From Kutzneria chonburiensis (GTDB taxonomy: Bacteria > Actinomycetota > Actinomycetes > Mycobacteriales > Pseudonocardiaceae), in contig NZ_CP097263.1 of the NCBI RefSeq assembly GCF_028622115.1, positions 1,984,001-2,048,000 of the forward strand: a DNA stretch of 64,000 nucleotides, in the 5' to 3' direction. A program made the position numbers and the translations under genes. Every line of letters begins with the position of its first letter. The first letter of the stretch is position 1. This document shows, piece after piece, positions 51,486-59,167 of the stretch. The notes beneath the pieces were generated by a model. The model did no database searches, was not told the DNA's origin, and saw nothing but the letters and a program-made list of their open reading frames with translations.

Positions 51486-54224
51486 ATGAAGCGTCCTGTC
51501 GTACCACGACGATCGGTTCTCCTGGCGGTCGCCGCGCTCGCCATGATGGTCCCGGCGACCGCGGCGCACGCCGCCGACGGCTTCACCAGCACGATGGTCA
51601 ACCAGGCCAACGGGAACTGCGCCGACGTGCCAGGCGGCGCAGGCACCAGTGGCCTGCAACTCGTCCAGTGGTCCTGCAATTCCGGGACCAACCAGTCGTT
51701 CACGTTCACCCCCGTCTCCGGTGACGTGTACACAATCGGCACGGTCACCGCCGGGGACTGCGTCGACATCTCCGGCGCGTCCGGCAGTGACAACGCCGCG
51801 GTCATCCAGTACGGCTGCCACTCCGGCACGAACCAGCAGTTCCACGTGTCGGCTGTTAGCGCTAACATTTACAGCATTGCCTCGGTCAGCTCCGGCAAGT
51901 GCATCGCGCCGTCCGGCGACAGCTCGGCGAACAACACGGCGCTGGTTCAGTTGCCCTGTACGAACGTCGCCAGCCGGACCTGGCGGCTCCCGGGCTTCGG
52001 CGGCGGCACGACCCCGCCGCCGAGCGGTTACCAGGGCATTCCGAACCTCAACCCGAACGCGTGCCACAACTCCGGCCTGCCGCGGGCGTACGGCACGAAC
52101 TTCCAGACCCCGACCGACCCGAACGGCCAGGGCTTTCAGAACACCACGGCCCTGGGCTGGGACGGCAACTACTGGCCGGTCTTCGCCTACCTGTCCGGCT
52201 CGTTCTTCGCCCGTGGCGTGAACAGCACGTACAACGGCGTTTGCGGTGGGATGTACTCGTTCAGCGCGTACAACTACGGCGGTGCACCCGGCCGCCAGAG
52301 CGTGCAGTGGACCGAGGACAACGGCTACCTGCCGGCGATGAAGACCAGCCGCTCGTCGGGCAGCGTCGGCATCGCGATCAAGAACTTCGCCGACAAGGAA
52401 ACCATCAACGGCAACAGCTTCATGCTGGTCTACACCCGGGTTTCCGTCACCAACAGCGGATCCGCCGCGGTGACTGTGCCGCCTGGGGGCTCCGGTCCGA
52501 ACCTGGTGCGGCTGACCAGCTCCTCGCTGGACACCGTCCAACCCGGACAGACCAGCAACCACGACTTCGTGGTGGCGGTGGACAACTTCGGCAACGGCGC
52601 GGCGCTGCCCACGGGGTCGGTGCTGTCCGGTGGCGCACCGAACTACGACACTGCCTACAACCACATGGCCTCGTACTGGAACTCGAGGCTGGCCGAGCTG
52701 AACACGTTCACCCTGCCCAACACCACGCTGCCCAACACCGGCAACCTGGCCAACCCGGGTACCGCGCTGGCCAACGCCGACAAGGCCGGCACCATCTACA
52801 ACCTGATGATGCAGATCGGCCAGGCGCAGTTCTCCGGGGCCAACAACTACAACTGGATCCTCAACCATGACGTGCCCGGCGAGCTGACCGCCAAGTTCGA
52901 GACCGGCGACTTCCACGACGGCCGCAACCTGCTGCTGACCGCGCGGATCTCCGAGCAGGACAACTGGGACGAGGTCGGCGCCAACTGGTACTGGGACGGC
53001 GTGTGGAAGACGATGGGCGCCTGGGCGACCTATCTGGCCAAGACCGATGACACCTCGTTCGTCAGCCAGTTCTTCCACGACGACAGCAGCGGTTCCGGGC
53101 AGTGGGGACCCAGCCTGTACACCATCGCCCGGGTGAAGTACCCGGCGCAGCTGGCCTCCGATGGCACGCTGCAGACCAACTTCGACAACGACTCCACCGG
53201 CCGCTGGCTGTTCAGCAACTTCTCCGCGTTGCAGATGCTGGCGTCCTACAAGTACATCGCGACCAAGATCGGCCAGACCGGCGAGGCGCAGTGGGCCGAC
53301 GGGGCCTACACCAAGCTGCTCAACGCCCTCAACACCGTGGTCGGCCGCAACCAGTCCGCGAACGGCTTCAACTACCTGCCGTGCGAGGTGGACAAGCCCA
53401 ACAGCGCCAACCGCTGCAACATGACCAACGACGCCAACTGGGCGTCGCCGGGCTGGGTCGGGCAGAACCAGTGGTCGACCATGCTGGCCGGTGGGGCACT
53501 GACCGGGATCATGGGCGACCCCGGGCAGATCGACCGGATGTACCAGTGGGGCTTCAACCGGCTGTCCGGCGCGGGCTATCCCTATCCCACCTTCGGTGCG
53601 TTCAACGGGTATTCCACCGCGTACAACACCTCGTACTCCTCGGACGGCTTGTTCTCCAACACCTATCGTGACCTGCCGATCACCAGCTACGCCTGGCAGG
53701 TCAAGACCACGACCGGCGGCCCGAACGCCTGGTGGGAGGCCAACGGGGACGGTCCGGACCCGAACAACCCGTGGATCGGCAGCCATGCCGGGCCCGAGTT
53801 CGGCGCCTGCCCGTACGCGTGGCCGGTCGCCGGCCAGCAGCAGGGCCTGCTCGAATCCCTGGTGGCGGAAGGACTGTCGGCCAGCGGCTCGGGGCCGTAC
53901 ACCTACACCCGGCCGCTCTACATCGGACGCGGCGTGCCGAATGCCTGGCTCACCGCCGGCCAGACGCTCTCGGTCGGCAACCTGACCACCAGCTACGACG
54001 TCTCGTCGGGCAGCCGGTCGACGTACGGCGTCTCGATCTCCGTCGCCGCGGGTCGGACCGTGACGGTCACGTTGTCGGGTTCGCTGCCCGGCGGTCCGGT
54101 CTACATCCAGCTTCCGGCGTTCCTCAACACCGGCGTGACCGCCGTCAGCGGCGGCAGCTACAACGCCGGCACGCACACCGTCACCGCGAGCTCGAACACC
54201 GTGACGATCACCCTGGCCAGCTGA
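51486..54224 (+). CDS. Secreted CBM13 protein with a large helical-barrel-like domain, activity unknown
   Basis: 912 residues, ATG 51486 after GCGAGGG. Signal peptide (~1-30), a ricin-type CBM13 with three repeats (~32-168: CADVPGGAG, QLVQWSCNSGTNQSF; CVDISGASG, CHSGTNQQF; CIAPSGDSS), a Pro/Gly linker, then ~730 residues not recognised by name. That part has a beta-rich start and a helix-rich middle (DNWDEVGANWYWDGVWKTMG, WLFSNFSALQMLASYKYIA, WASPGWVGQNQWSTMLAGG) and a beta ending, a layout like (alpha/alpha)6-barrel glycosidases with acidic residues near aromatics. An endo- or biosidase acting on beta-arabinofuranosyl chains is possible by context, comparable in role to GH121, but no family match is claimed. 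Confidence 0.7.
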   Translation: MKRPVVPRRSVLLAVAALAMMVPATAAHAADGFTSTMVNQANGNCADVPGGAGTSGLQLVQWSCNSGTNQSFTFTPVSGDVYTIGTVTAGDCVDISGASGSDNAAVIQYGCHSGTNQQFHVSAVSANIYSIASVSSGKCIAPSGDSSANNTALVQLPCTNVASRTWRLPGFGGGTTPPPSGYQGIPNLNPNACHNSGLPRAYGTNFQTPTDPNGQGFQNTTALGWDGNYWPVFAYLSGSFFARGVNSTYNGVCGGMYSFSAYNYGGAPGRQSVQWTEDNGYLPAMKTSRSSGSVGIAIKNFADKETINGNSFMLVYTRVSVTNSGSAAVTVPPGGSGPNLVRLTSSSLDTVQPGQTSNHDFVVAVDNFGNGAALPTGSVLSGGAPNYDTAYNHMASYWNSRLAELNTFTLPNTTLPNTGNLANPGTALANADKAGTIYNLMMQIGQAQFSGANNYNWILNHDVPGELTAKFETGDFHDGRNLLLTARISEQDNWDEVGANWYWDGVWKTMGAWATYLAKTDDTSFVSQFFHDDSSGSGQWGPSLYTIARVKYPAQLASDGTLQTNFDNDSTGRWLFSNFSALQMLASYKYIATKIGQTGEAQWADGAYTKLLNALNTVVGRNQSANGFNYLPCEVDKPNSANRCNMTNDANWASPGWVGQNQWSTMLAGGALTGIMGDPGQIDRMYQWGFNRLSGAGYPYPTFGAFNGYSTAYNTSYSSDGLFSNTYRDLPITSYAWQVKTTTGGPNAWWEANGDGPDPNNPWIGSHAGPEFGACPYAWPVAGQQQGLLESLVAEGLSASGSGPYTYTRPLYIGRGVPNAWLTAGQTLSVGNLTTSYDVSSGSRSTYGVSISVAAGRTVTVTLSGSLPGGPVYIQLPAFLNTGVTAVSGGSYNAGTHTVTASSNTVTITLAS
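51854..51867. promoter_or_regulatory. Perfect intragenic operator TGTTAGCGCTAACA in the CBM13 codons
   Basis: Exact palindrome, read GTT AGC GCT AAC ATT (V-S-A-N-I) between CBM13 repeats, with the rare GTT, GCT and ATT codons. About 370 bases into the gene and 7 kb from the operon promoter. Confidence 0.7.
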
Positions 54225-54232
54225 GCCGAACA

Positions 54233-54260
54233 GCGCCGGTGCGCGTCCGCGCACCGGCGC
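54233..54260. terminator. Hairpin between the CBM13 enzyme and GH146 genes
   Basis: GCGCCGGTGCGCG (54233-54245) pairs with CGCGCACCGGCGC (54248-54260), only 2 unpaired bases between, so the real loop is a little larger. In-operon position suggests partial termination or mRNA end protection. Confidence 0.65.
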
Positions 54261-54281
54261 TTCCTGGGAAAGGTGCACACG

Positions 54282-56507
54282 ATGATCTCTTTCGACCGAC
54301 GCACCATGCTCAAGGCCGTCGGCGCGGCCTCGGCCGGCGTCGCACTCGCGCCGGCACTGGCGCCGACCGCGGCCGCCGCGCCGACTCCCGTTGGCGTGGC
54401 GGCGAATCCGTTCCCGCTGGGCGCGGTCCGCCTCCAGGCCGGACCGTTCCTGGACAACATGAACCGCCAGCTGGCCTACTTCCGGTTCGTCGACCCGGAC
54501 CGGCTGCTGCACATGTTCCGGCTCAATGTCGGCCTGCCCAGCTCGGCCCAGCCCTGCGGCGGCTGGGAAAGCCCGGACACCGAGCTGCGCGGCCACTCCA
54601 CCGGCCACCTGATGTCCGGCCTGGCCCAGGCTTACGCCAACACGGGCGACACCACGTACAAGAACAAGGGCGACTACCTCGTGAGTTCCCTTGCCGCGTG
54701 CCAGAACGCGTCGCCGAACGCCGGCTTCCACGGCGGCTACCTGTCGGCCTATCCGGAGAACTTCTTCGACCGCTTGGAAAGCGGCCAGCAGGTGTGGGCG
54801 CCGTACTACACCCTGCACAAGATCATGGCCGGCCTGCTCGACCAGTACAACCTGGCCGGCAACAGCCAGGCACTGACCGTGCTGACCGCCATGGCGGCGT
54901 GGGTGAAGTGGCGCACCGACCGGCTCAGCCAGTCCCAGATGCAGGCCGCGCTGAACACGGAGTTCGGCGGCATGCCCGAGGTACTGGCCAACCTCTACCT
55001 TGTCAGCGGTAACAGGGACCATCTCACCACGGCCCAGCGGTTCGACCACGCCCGCATCCTGGACCCGCTGGCCGCCAACCAGGACCAGCTCGCCGGCAAC
55101 CACGCCAACACCCAGATCCCGAAGATCATCGGGGCGATCCAGGAGTACCACGCCAGCGGCACGACCCGGTACCGGGACATCGCCGACAACTTCTGGCGGA
55201 TCGTCACCGCCCACCACAGCTACGTGATCGGCGGCAACTCCAACGGCGAGTACTTCCAGACCCCCGACGCGATCGCCGGCCAGCTCTCGGACACCACGTG
55301 CGAGGTCTGCAACACGTACAACATGTTGAAGCTGACCCGACAGCTGTTCTTCACCGACCCCACCCGCGCCGAGCTGATGGACTACTACGAGCTGGCGCTG
55401 CTCAACCAGATCCTCGGCGAGCAGGACCCGACCTCCGCGCACGGGTTCGTCACGTACTACACGCCGCTGCGTGCCGGCGGCATCAAGACCTACGCCAACG
55501 ACTACGACGACTTCACCTGCGACCACGGCACCGGGATGGAGTCGCAGACCAAGTTCGCCGACAGCATCTACTTCTACGCCGGCGAGACGCTGTACGTGAA
55601 CCTGTTCACCGCCTCGGTGCTGACCTGGCCGGGACGGTCGATCACGGTCAAGCAGGACACCGCTTTCCCGAGCTCGACCAGCACCCGGCTCACCATCGGC
55701 GGCACCGGCCACATCGCGCTGAAGATCCGCATCCCGGCCTGGACCTCGGGCGCGACGATCAAGGTCAACGGCGCGGCGCAGAACATCGCCGTCACGCCGG
55801 GGACGTACGCGACGATCGACCGCACCTGGGCCAACGGCGACGTGATCGACGTGTCGCTGCCGGCAGTGCTGAGTTTCCCGCGGGCCAACGACAATTCCGG
55901 CGACGGGGCGGTGAAGTACGGACCGGTCGTGCTGGCCGGCCAGTACGGCACCACCGATCTCGGCGGTGTACTTCCCACGCTGCGTACCGACACTCTCGTG
56001 CAGGACGCGGCGAATCCCTTGCGCTTCACGGCGACCGCGAGCACCGGGTCGGTGTCGCTGCTGCCGTTCCATCAGACCCACCACACCCGCTACACGGTGT
56101 ACTGGAAGATCGCCGGTACGCCGCCGCAGGGCACCTCGTACGAAGCCGAGGCCAGCGGCAACACCCTCGGCGGCCAGGCCGCCGTGCGCAGTTCGTCCGG
56201 TGCCTCGGGCGGCGCGCTGGTCGGCTACGTCGGCAACGGCACCGCGAACTACCTGCGGTTCAACAACGTCACCGGCACCTCCGGCACACACAAGATCACT
56301 GTCTACTACGCCTCCGGCGAAGATCGCTCGATTGCAGTTAGCGCCAACAATGGCGCGGCGACAACGGTCGCCACCCCCAACACCGGCGGCTGGGACACCG
56401 TCGGCTCCGTGACCGTCACCCTCACGTTGGCGGCCGGCGCCAACACCGTTCTGATCACCAACCCCGCCGGCTGGGCGCCGGACATCGACCGAATCGTGGT
56501 GAGCTGA
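54282..56507 (+). CDS. Secreted GH146-type beta-L-arabinofuranosidase with CBM6/35-type module
   Basis: 741 residues from ATG 54282, about 9 bases after GGGAAAGG; GTG 54273 is too close. A twin-arginine signal (SFDRRTMLKAVG) suggests export by Tat, perhaps with its metal bound. DUF1680 core (~45-600): GGWESPDTELRGHSTGHLMSG, LHKIMAGLLDQYNLAG, GGNSNGEYFQ. Zinc-site candidates C340, E341 and C343 in TTCEVCNTYNML, and C413 in DFTCDHGTGMES, where many relatives have two adjacent Cys and this one has Cys-Asp. The C-terminal module (~618-741) starts YEAEASGNTLGG. Likely releases beta-L-arabinofuranose outside the cell. Confidence 0.87.
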   Translation: MISFDRRTMLKAVGAASAGVALAPALAPTAAAAPTPVGVAANPFPLGAVRLQAGPFLDNMNRQLAYFRFVDPDRLLHMFRLNVGLPSSAQPCGGWESPDTELRGHSTGHLMSGLAQAYANTGDTTYKNKGDYLVSSLAACQNASPNAGFHGGYLSAYPENFFDRLESGQQVWAPYYTLHKIMAGLLDQYNLAGNSQALTVLTAMAAWVKWRTDRLSQSQMQAALNTEFGGMPEVLANLYLVSGNRDHLTTAQRFDHARILDPLAANQDQLAGNHANTQIPKIIGAIQEYHASGTTRYRDIADNFWRIVTAHHSYVIGGNSNGEYFQTPDAIAGQLSDTTCEVCNTYNMLKLTRQLFFTDPTRAELMDYYELALLNQILGEQDPTSAHGFVTYYTPLRAGGIKTYANDYDDFTCDHGTGMESQTKFADSIYFYAGETLYVNLFTASVLTWPGRSITVKQDTAFPSSTSTRLTIGGTGHIALKIRIPAWTSGATIKVNGAAQNIAVTPGTYATIDRTWANGDVIDVSLPAVLSFPRANDNSGDGAVKYGPVVLAGQYGTTDLGGVLPTLRTDTLVQDAANPLRFTATASTGSVSLLPFHQTHHTRYTVYWKIAGTPPQGTSYEAEASGNTLGGQAAVRSSSGASGGALVGYVGNGTANYLRFNNVTGTSGTHKITVYYASGEDRSIAVSANNGAATTVATPNTGGWDTVGSVTVTLTLAAGANTVLITNPAGWAPDIDRIVVS
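55001..55014. promoter_or_regulatory. Intragenic operator-like TGTCAGCGGTAACA
   Basis: Two mismatches from the palindrome, in the GH146 gene (GTC AGC GGT AAC, V-S-G-N). Weak alone. Confidence 0.3.
56336..56349. promoter_or_regulatory. Intragenic operator-like AGTTAGCGCCAACA
   Basis: Two mismatches, in the C-terminal module of the GH146 gene (GCA GTT AGC GCC AAC, A-V-S-A-N). The neighbouring codons are GC-ending, so the GTT stands out. Confidence 0.4.
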
Positions 56508-56509
56508 TC

Positions 56510-57309
56510 ATGGGGACGATGGTGGCCGCCCTCATGCTTGTGCTGTCGATGACGACCGGCGTGCCGGCCGGGGAGTGGTGCCGGGACTGACCGGCCCCGC
56601 CGCGCTGGCCGACGCCGGCGCGGCGGCCGACCACTTCCGTGCCCTCACCCCACATCGGGTCGCCGAACTGCACGACGCGTGGGGAATCTTCTTCAACGAC
56701 ACCGCCAGCAGCGGCCTGCGGGCCACGCACACGGTGCTGGACATCACCGCCAGCGGCGGCGATTACGTCTACGCCCCAACGGCTCTACCGCCCGGCAACG
56801 CGTGCATCGAACTCACCACGGCCTACACACCGGACGGACCCAAGCTGTGGGCCTGGGACTGGTGCGGCGGCCGGGACACCATCGGCAAACTCGTCGACAT
56901 GGACGCGGCGTTCACCGCGACCTACACGACCGTCGTCAACGGGCGACGTGTGTACAGCATGGATGAACACCGCACGTCAACCACGGCAAACACCTGGACC
57001 GTGTACCTGATGAACTACCGGACGCACGCGTGGGACGTCTTCTACACCAGCAGCGGGCAGAAGGACATTCCTGGCTCCAGCTGGGACTTCTTCGAGGTCT
57101 ACACCGCGTCCGGCAGCTACTGCAACGACCTCCGCGGGCGGACGATCGAGGCATCCAGCGTGAAGGTGTCCCGCAACGGCGCCTGGGTGTCGGCCGCGCC
57201 GAGCAACTCCACCATCGACCCGCCGCCGTCCGGCGCGGCGTTCGACTGCCCGTCGATGACGTTCACCGTCACGCACGCGAACGACGACTGGACGGCCGTC
57301 ACCAGGTGA
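56510..57309 (+). pseudogene. Unknown secreted protein, frameshifted just after its signal peptide
   Basis: ATG 56510 follows the GH146 stop by two bases and gives a signal-like start (MVAALMLVLSMTTGVPAG). The frame then stops at 56588; one extra G in the GGGG run 56570-56573 continues it as VVPGLTGPAALADAGAAADH and on to 57309 (about 266 residues). The body has a beta-rich, Trp-rich look (KLWAWDWCGGRDTIGKL, SMDEHRTSTTANTWTVYLMN, SSWDFFEVYTASGSYCNDL) and several Cys, with no family recognised. It is the last gene of the beta-arabinofuranoside operon and overlaps the convergent P450 gene by 11 bases. Confidence 0.62.
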
Positions 57310-58489
57310 CGGGGAGTTCGTGGACGCCGTAGGCCGACATGTCGTGCCGGAACTTGACGTCCTCGAACGGAATGGCGAGCCGCAGCGTGGGCAGCCGGCG
57401 CAGCAGGGCCGGCAGCGCCACCTGGAGTTCGGCTCGGGCCAGTGACTGACCGAGGCACTGGTGGATGCCATGGCCGAAGGCCATGTGACCGCGAACATTG
57501 CGGTCGAAGGAGAAGATGTCGGGCTGGTCGAGGAACACCGGGTCACGGTTCGCGGCCGGCAGGTTGATGGTGAGCAGGTCGCCGGCCCGGACGGCCTGCC
57601 CGCCGATGGTGAGGTCCTCGGCCGCGACGCGCAGGATCATGTCCTGGGCGATCGACAGGTAGCGCAGCAGCTCCTCGACCGCGTTGGCGATCACCGCCGG
57701 GTCGTCGGTGTCCCGGATCCGGGCGGCCTGGTCGGGATGGCGCAGCAGGGCCAGCGTGGCCAGGCCGATCATGTTCGCCGTGGTCTCGTGCCCGGCGAAC
57801 AGCAGGATCATGCCGTTCATGGCCACCTCCGGCCGGCTCAGCTCGCCGGTCGCCACGCGGTCGGTGAGCAGCCGGCTGATCAGGTCGTCCCCGGGCTCGG
57901 CCTGTTTGCGCTGCACGAGACCGGCCAGATAGCCGAACAGTGCCTTGCCGGCCGCTGCCTTCTCCTCGGGGGAGGCGTTGGCGTGGTTGATGGTGGCGCT
58001 GTGCTGCTGGAAGAACTCGTGGTCGGCGTACGGCACGCCGAGCAGCATCGAGATCACCAGCGAGGGGATCGGTAACGCGAAGTCGCGGACCAGGTCGGCC
58101 GGCCGGCCCTTGTCGATCATCTCGTCGAGGAAGTGGTCGACCAGCTCCTCGATGTGCGGGCGCATCGCCGCCACCCGCCGGACCGTGAACTCGCCGGTGA
58201 GCATGCGGCGCAGCCGGGCGTGGTCGGGGTCGTCCATGCGTGGGAACGAATGCGGCTGCCCGTTCTGCGCGCCCGGGTTGAGCTCGGGATAGCGGCGCGC
58301 GTCCGCGCTGATCCGGGAATCGGCCAGCACCGCGCGGACGTCGTCGTAGCGGCTCACCACCCAGGCCGTCGCGCCATTCCAGAGGGTGGCCCGTTGCAGG
58401 CCGTCCGCCGCGCGCCAGTCGGCGTACTCCGGCGGCGGGTCGAACGGGCAGCGCTGGGCGCGGACGCCGGGGTAGACGGGTGTCGACAC
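57299..58489 (-). CDS. Cytochrome P450, actinobacterial CYP105/CYP107-like
   Basis: 396 residues from GTG 58489, with GGAGG upstream; the frame extends further without a start site. P450 motifs in order: I-helix LLFAGHETTANMIGL, K-helix EELLRYLSI, heme loop FGHGIHQCLGQSLAR with the Cys ligand. Such soluble class-I P450s oxidise small molecules, with electrons from ferredoxin (not encoded nearby). Divergent from a TetR gene with an inverted-repeat operator between them. Confidence 0.92.
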   Translation of the reverse strand: MSTPVYPGVRAQRCPFDPPPEYADWRAADGLQRATLWNGATAWVVSRYDDVRAVLADSRISADARRYPELNPGAQNGQPHSFPRMDDPDHARLRRMLTGEFTVRRVAAMRPHIEELVDHFLDEMIDKGRPADLVRDFALPIPSLVISMLLGVPYADHEFFQQHSATINHANASPEEKAAAGKALFGYLAGLVQRKQAEPGDDLISRLLTDRVATGELSRPEVAMNGMILLFAGHETTANMIGLATLALLRHPDQAARIRDTDDPAVIANAVEELLRYLSIAQDMILRVAAEDLTIGGQAVRAGDLLTINLPAANRDPVFLDQPDIFSFDRNVRGHMAFGHGIHQCLGQSLARAELQVALPALLRRLPTLRLAIPFEDVKFRHDMSAYGVHELPVTW

Positions 58490-58504
58490 GGTTCCTCCCG
58501 ATGA

Positions 58505-58542
58505 TATCCAACAACCGATGGTTATCCGACAACTGTTGGATA
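58505..58542. promoter_or_regulatory. Inverted repeat operator between P450 and TetR genes
   Basis: TATCCAACA (58505-58513) and TGTTGGATA (58534-58542) are exact complements. Inside lies a related half ATCCGACAAC (58524-58533), a direct repeat of ATCCAACAAC at 18-base spacing. A TAGTCT -10-like element (58541-58546) overlaps the right arm, so binding would block the tetR promoter. Confidence 0.7.
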
Positions 58543-58557
58543 GTCTACGCTGAGGGC

Positions 58558-59097
58558 GTGCCAGCGCAACCAGTCGACCCCCGCGCCCGGCGATCACGCG
58601 CGGCGCTGGAAGCCGCGCTGCGGGAGCTGATCGCCGAGCGGGACCTCGCCCAGATCTCGATTTCCGACGTCACCAAGCGGGCCGACGTCAACCGCTCGAC
58701 GTTCTACGACCACTACACCGACCTCGACGACCTGGCCGCCGCCGCGTGCACCGGGCTGTTCGACGAGCTCGTCGCCGCGCTGTCCGGCCACGACCTGGAT
58801 GCCGCCGAACCCACGTCGCTGGCCGGGTTGTTCGCGCACGTCGCCGAGCACGCCCACCTCTACCGAACCCTGCTGGGGTCGGCCGGCAGCGCCCGGGTGA
58901 TCAACCACCTGCTGCGGCGCATCACCGACAACGCCCAGCTCCGCCGCGGCACCGTCGACCACGATCCCGTTGCCGCGTTCCTCGCCGGCGCCGTCCTCGG
59001 CACCGTGATCGACTGGCTGCGTCGCGACTGCCCCGGCACGCCCGAACAGATGGGCGCGGCCATCTGGCCCCACCTCGTCGCCGCGTCGTCAGGGTGA
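58558..59097 (+). CDS. TetR-family repressor of the divergent P450
   Basis: 179 residues from GTG 58558; the only purine-rich site is immediately adjacent, so it may be nearly leaderless. TetR HTH: ISISDVTKRADVNRSTFYDHYTDLDDL, split as ISDVTKRADV and NRSTFYDHYTD. The C-terminal ligand domain is short. It likely represses itself and the P450 through the inverted repeat at 58505-58542. Confidence 0.87.
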   Translation: MPAQPVDPRARRSRAALEAALRELIAERDLAQISISDVTKRADVNRSTFYDHYTDLDDLAAAACTGLFDELVAALSGHDLDAAEPTSLAGLFAHVAEHAHLYRTLLGSAGSARVINHLLRRITDNAQLRRGTVDHDPVAAFLAGAVLGTVIDWLRRDCPGTPEQMGAAIWPHLVAASSG

Positions 59098-59167
59098 CCC
59101 CGCCCCTTCGGGCGCATCGCCCGGTGGCGATCGTGACACCGGACCGGGCGGCGCGGATAGTCGAGGA

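Noticed and set aside
51453-56291. Open minus-strand frame of 1612 codons opposite the CBM13 enzyme and GH146 genes
   Set aside because: A GC-bias shadow. Composition is Arg/Val/Gly/Ala repeats without domains, and the plus strand holds two clear secreted enzymes.
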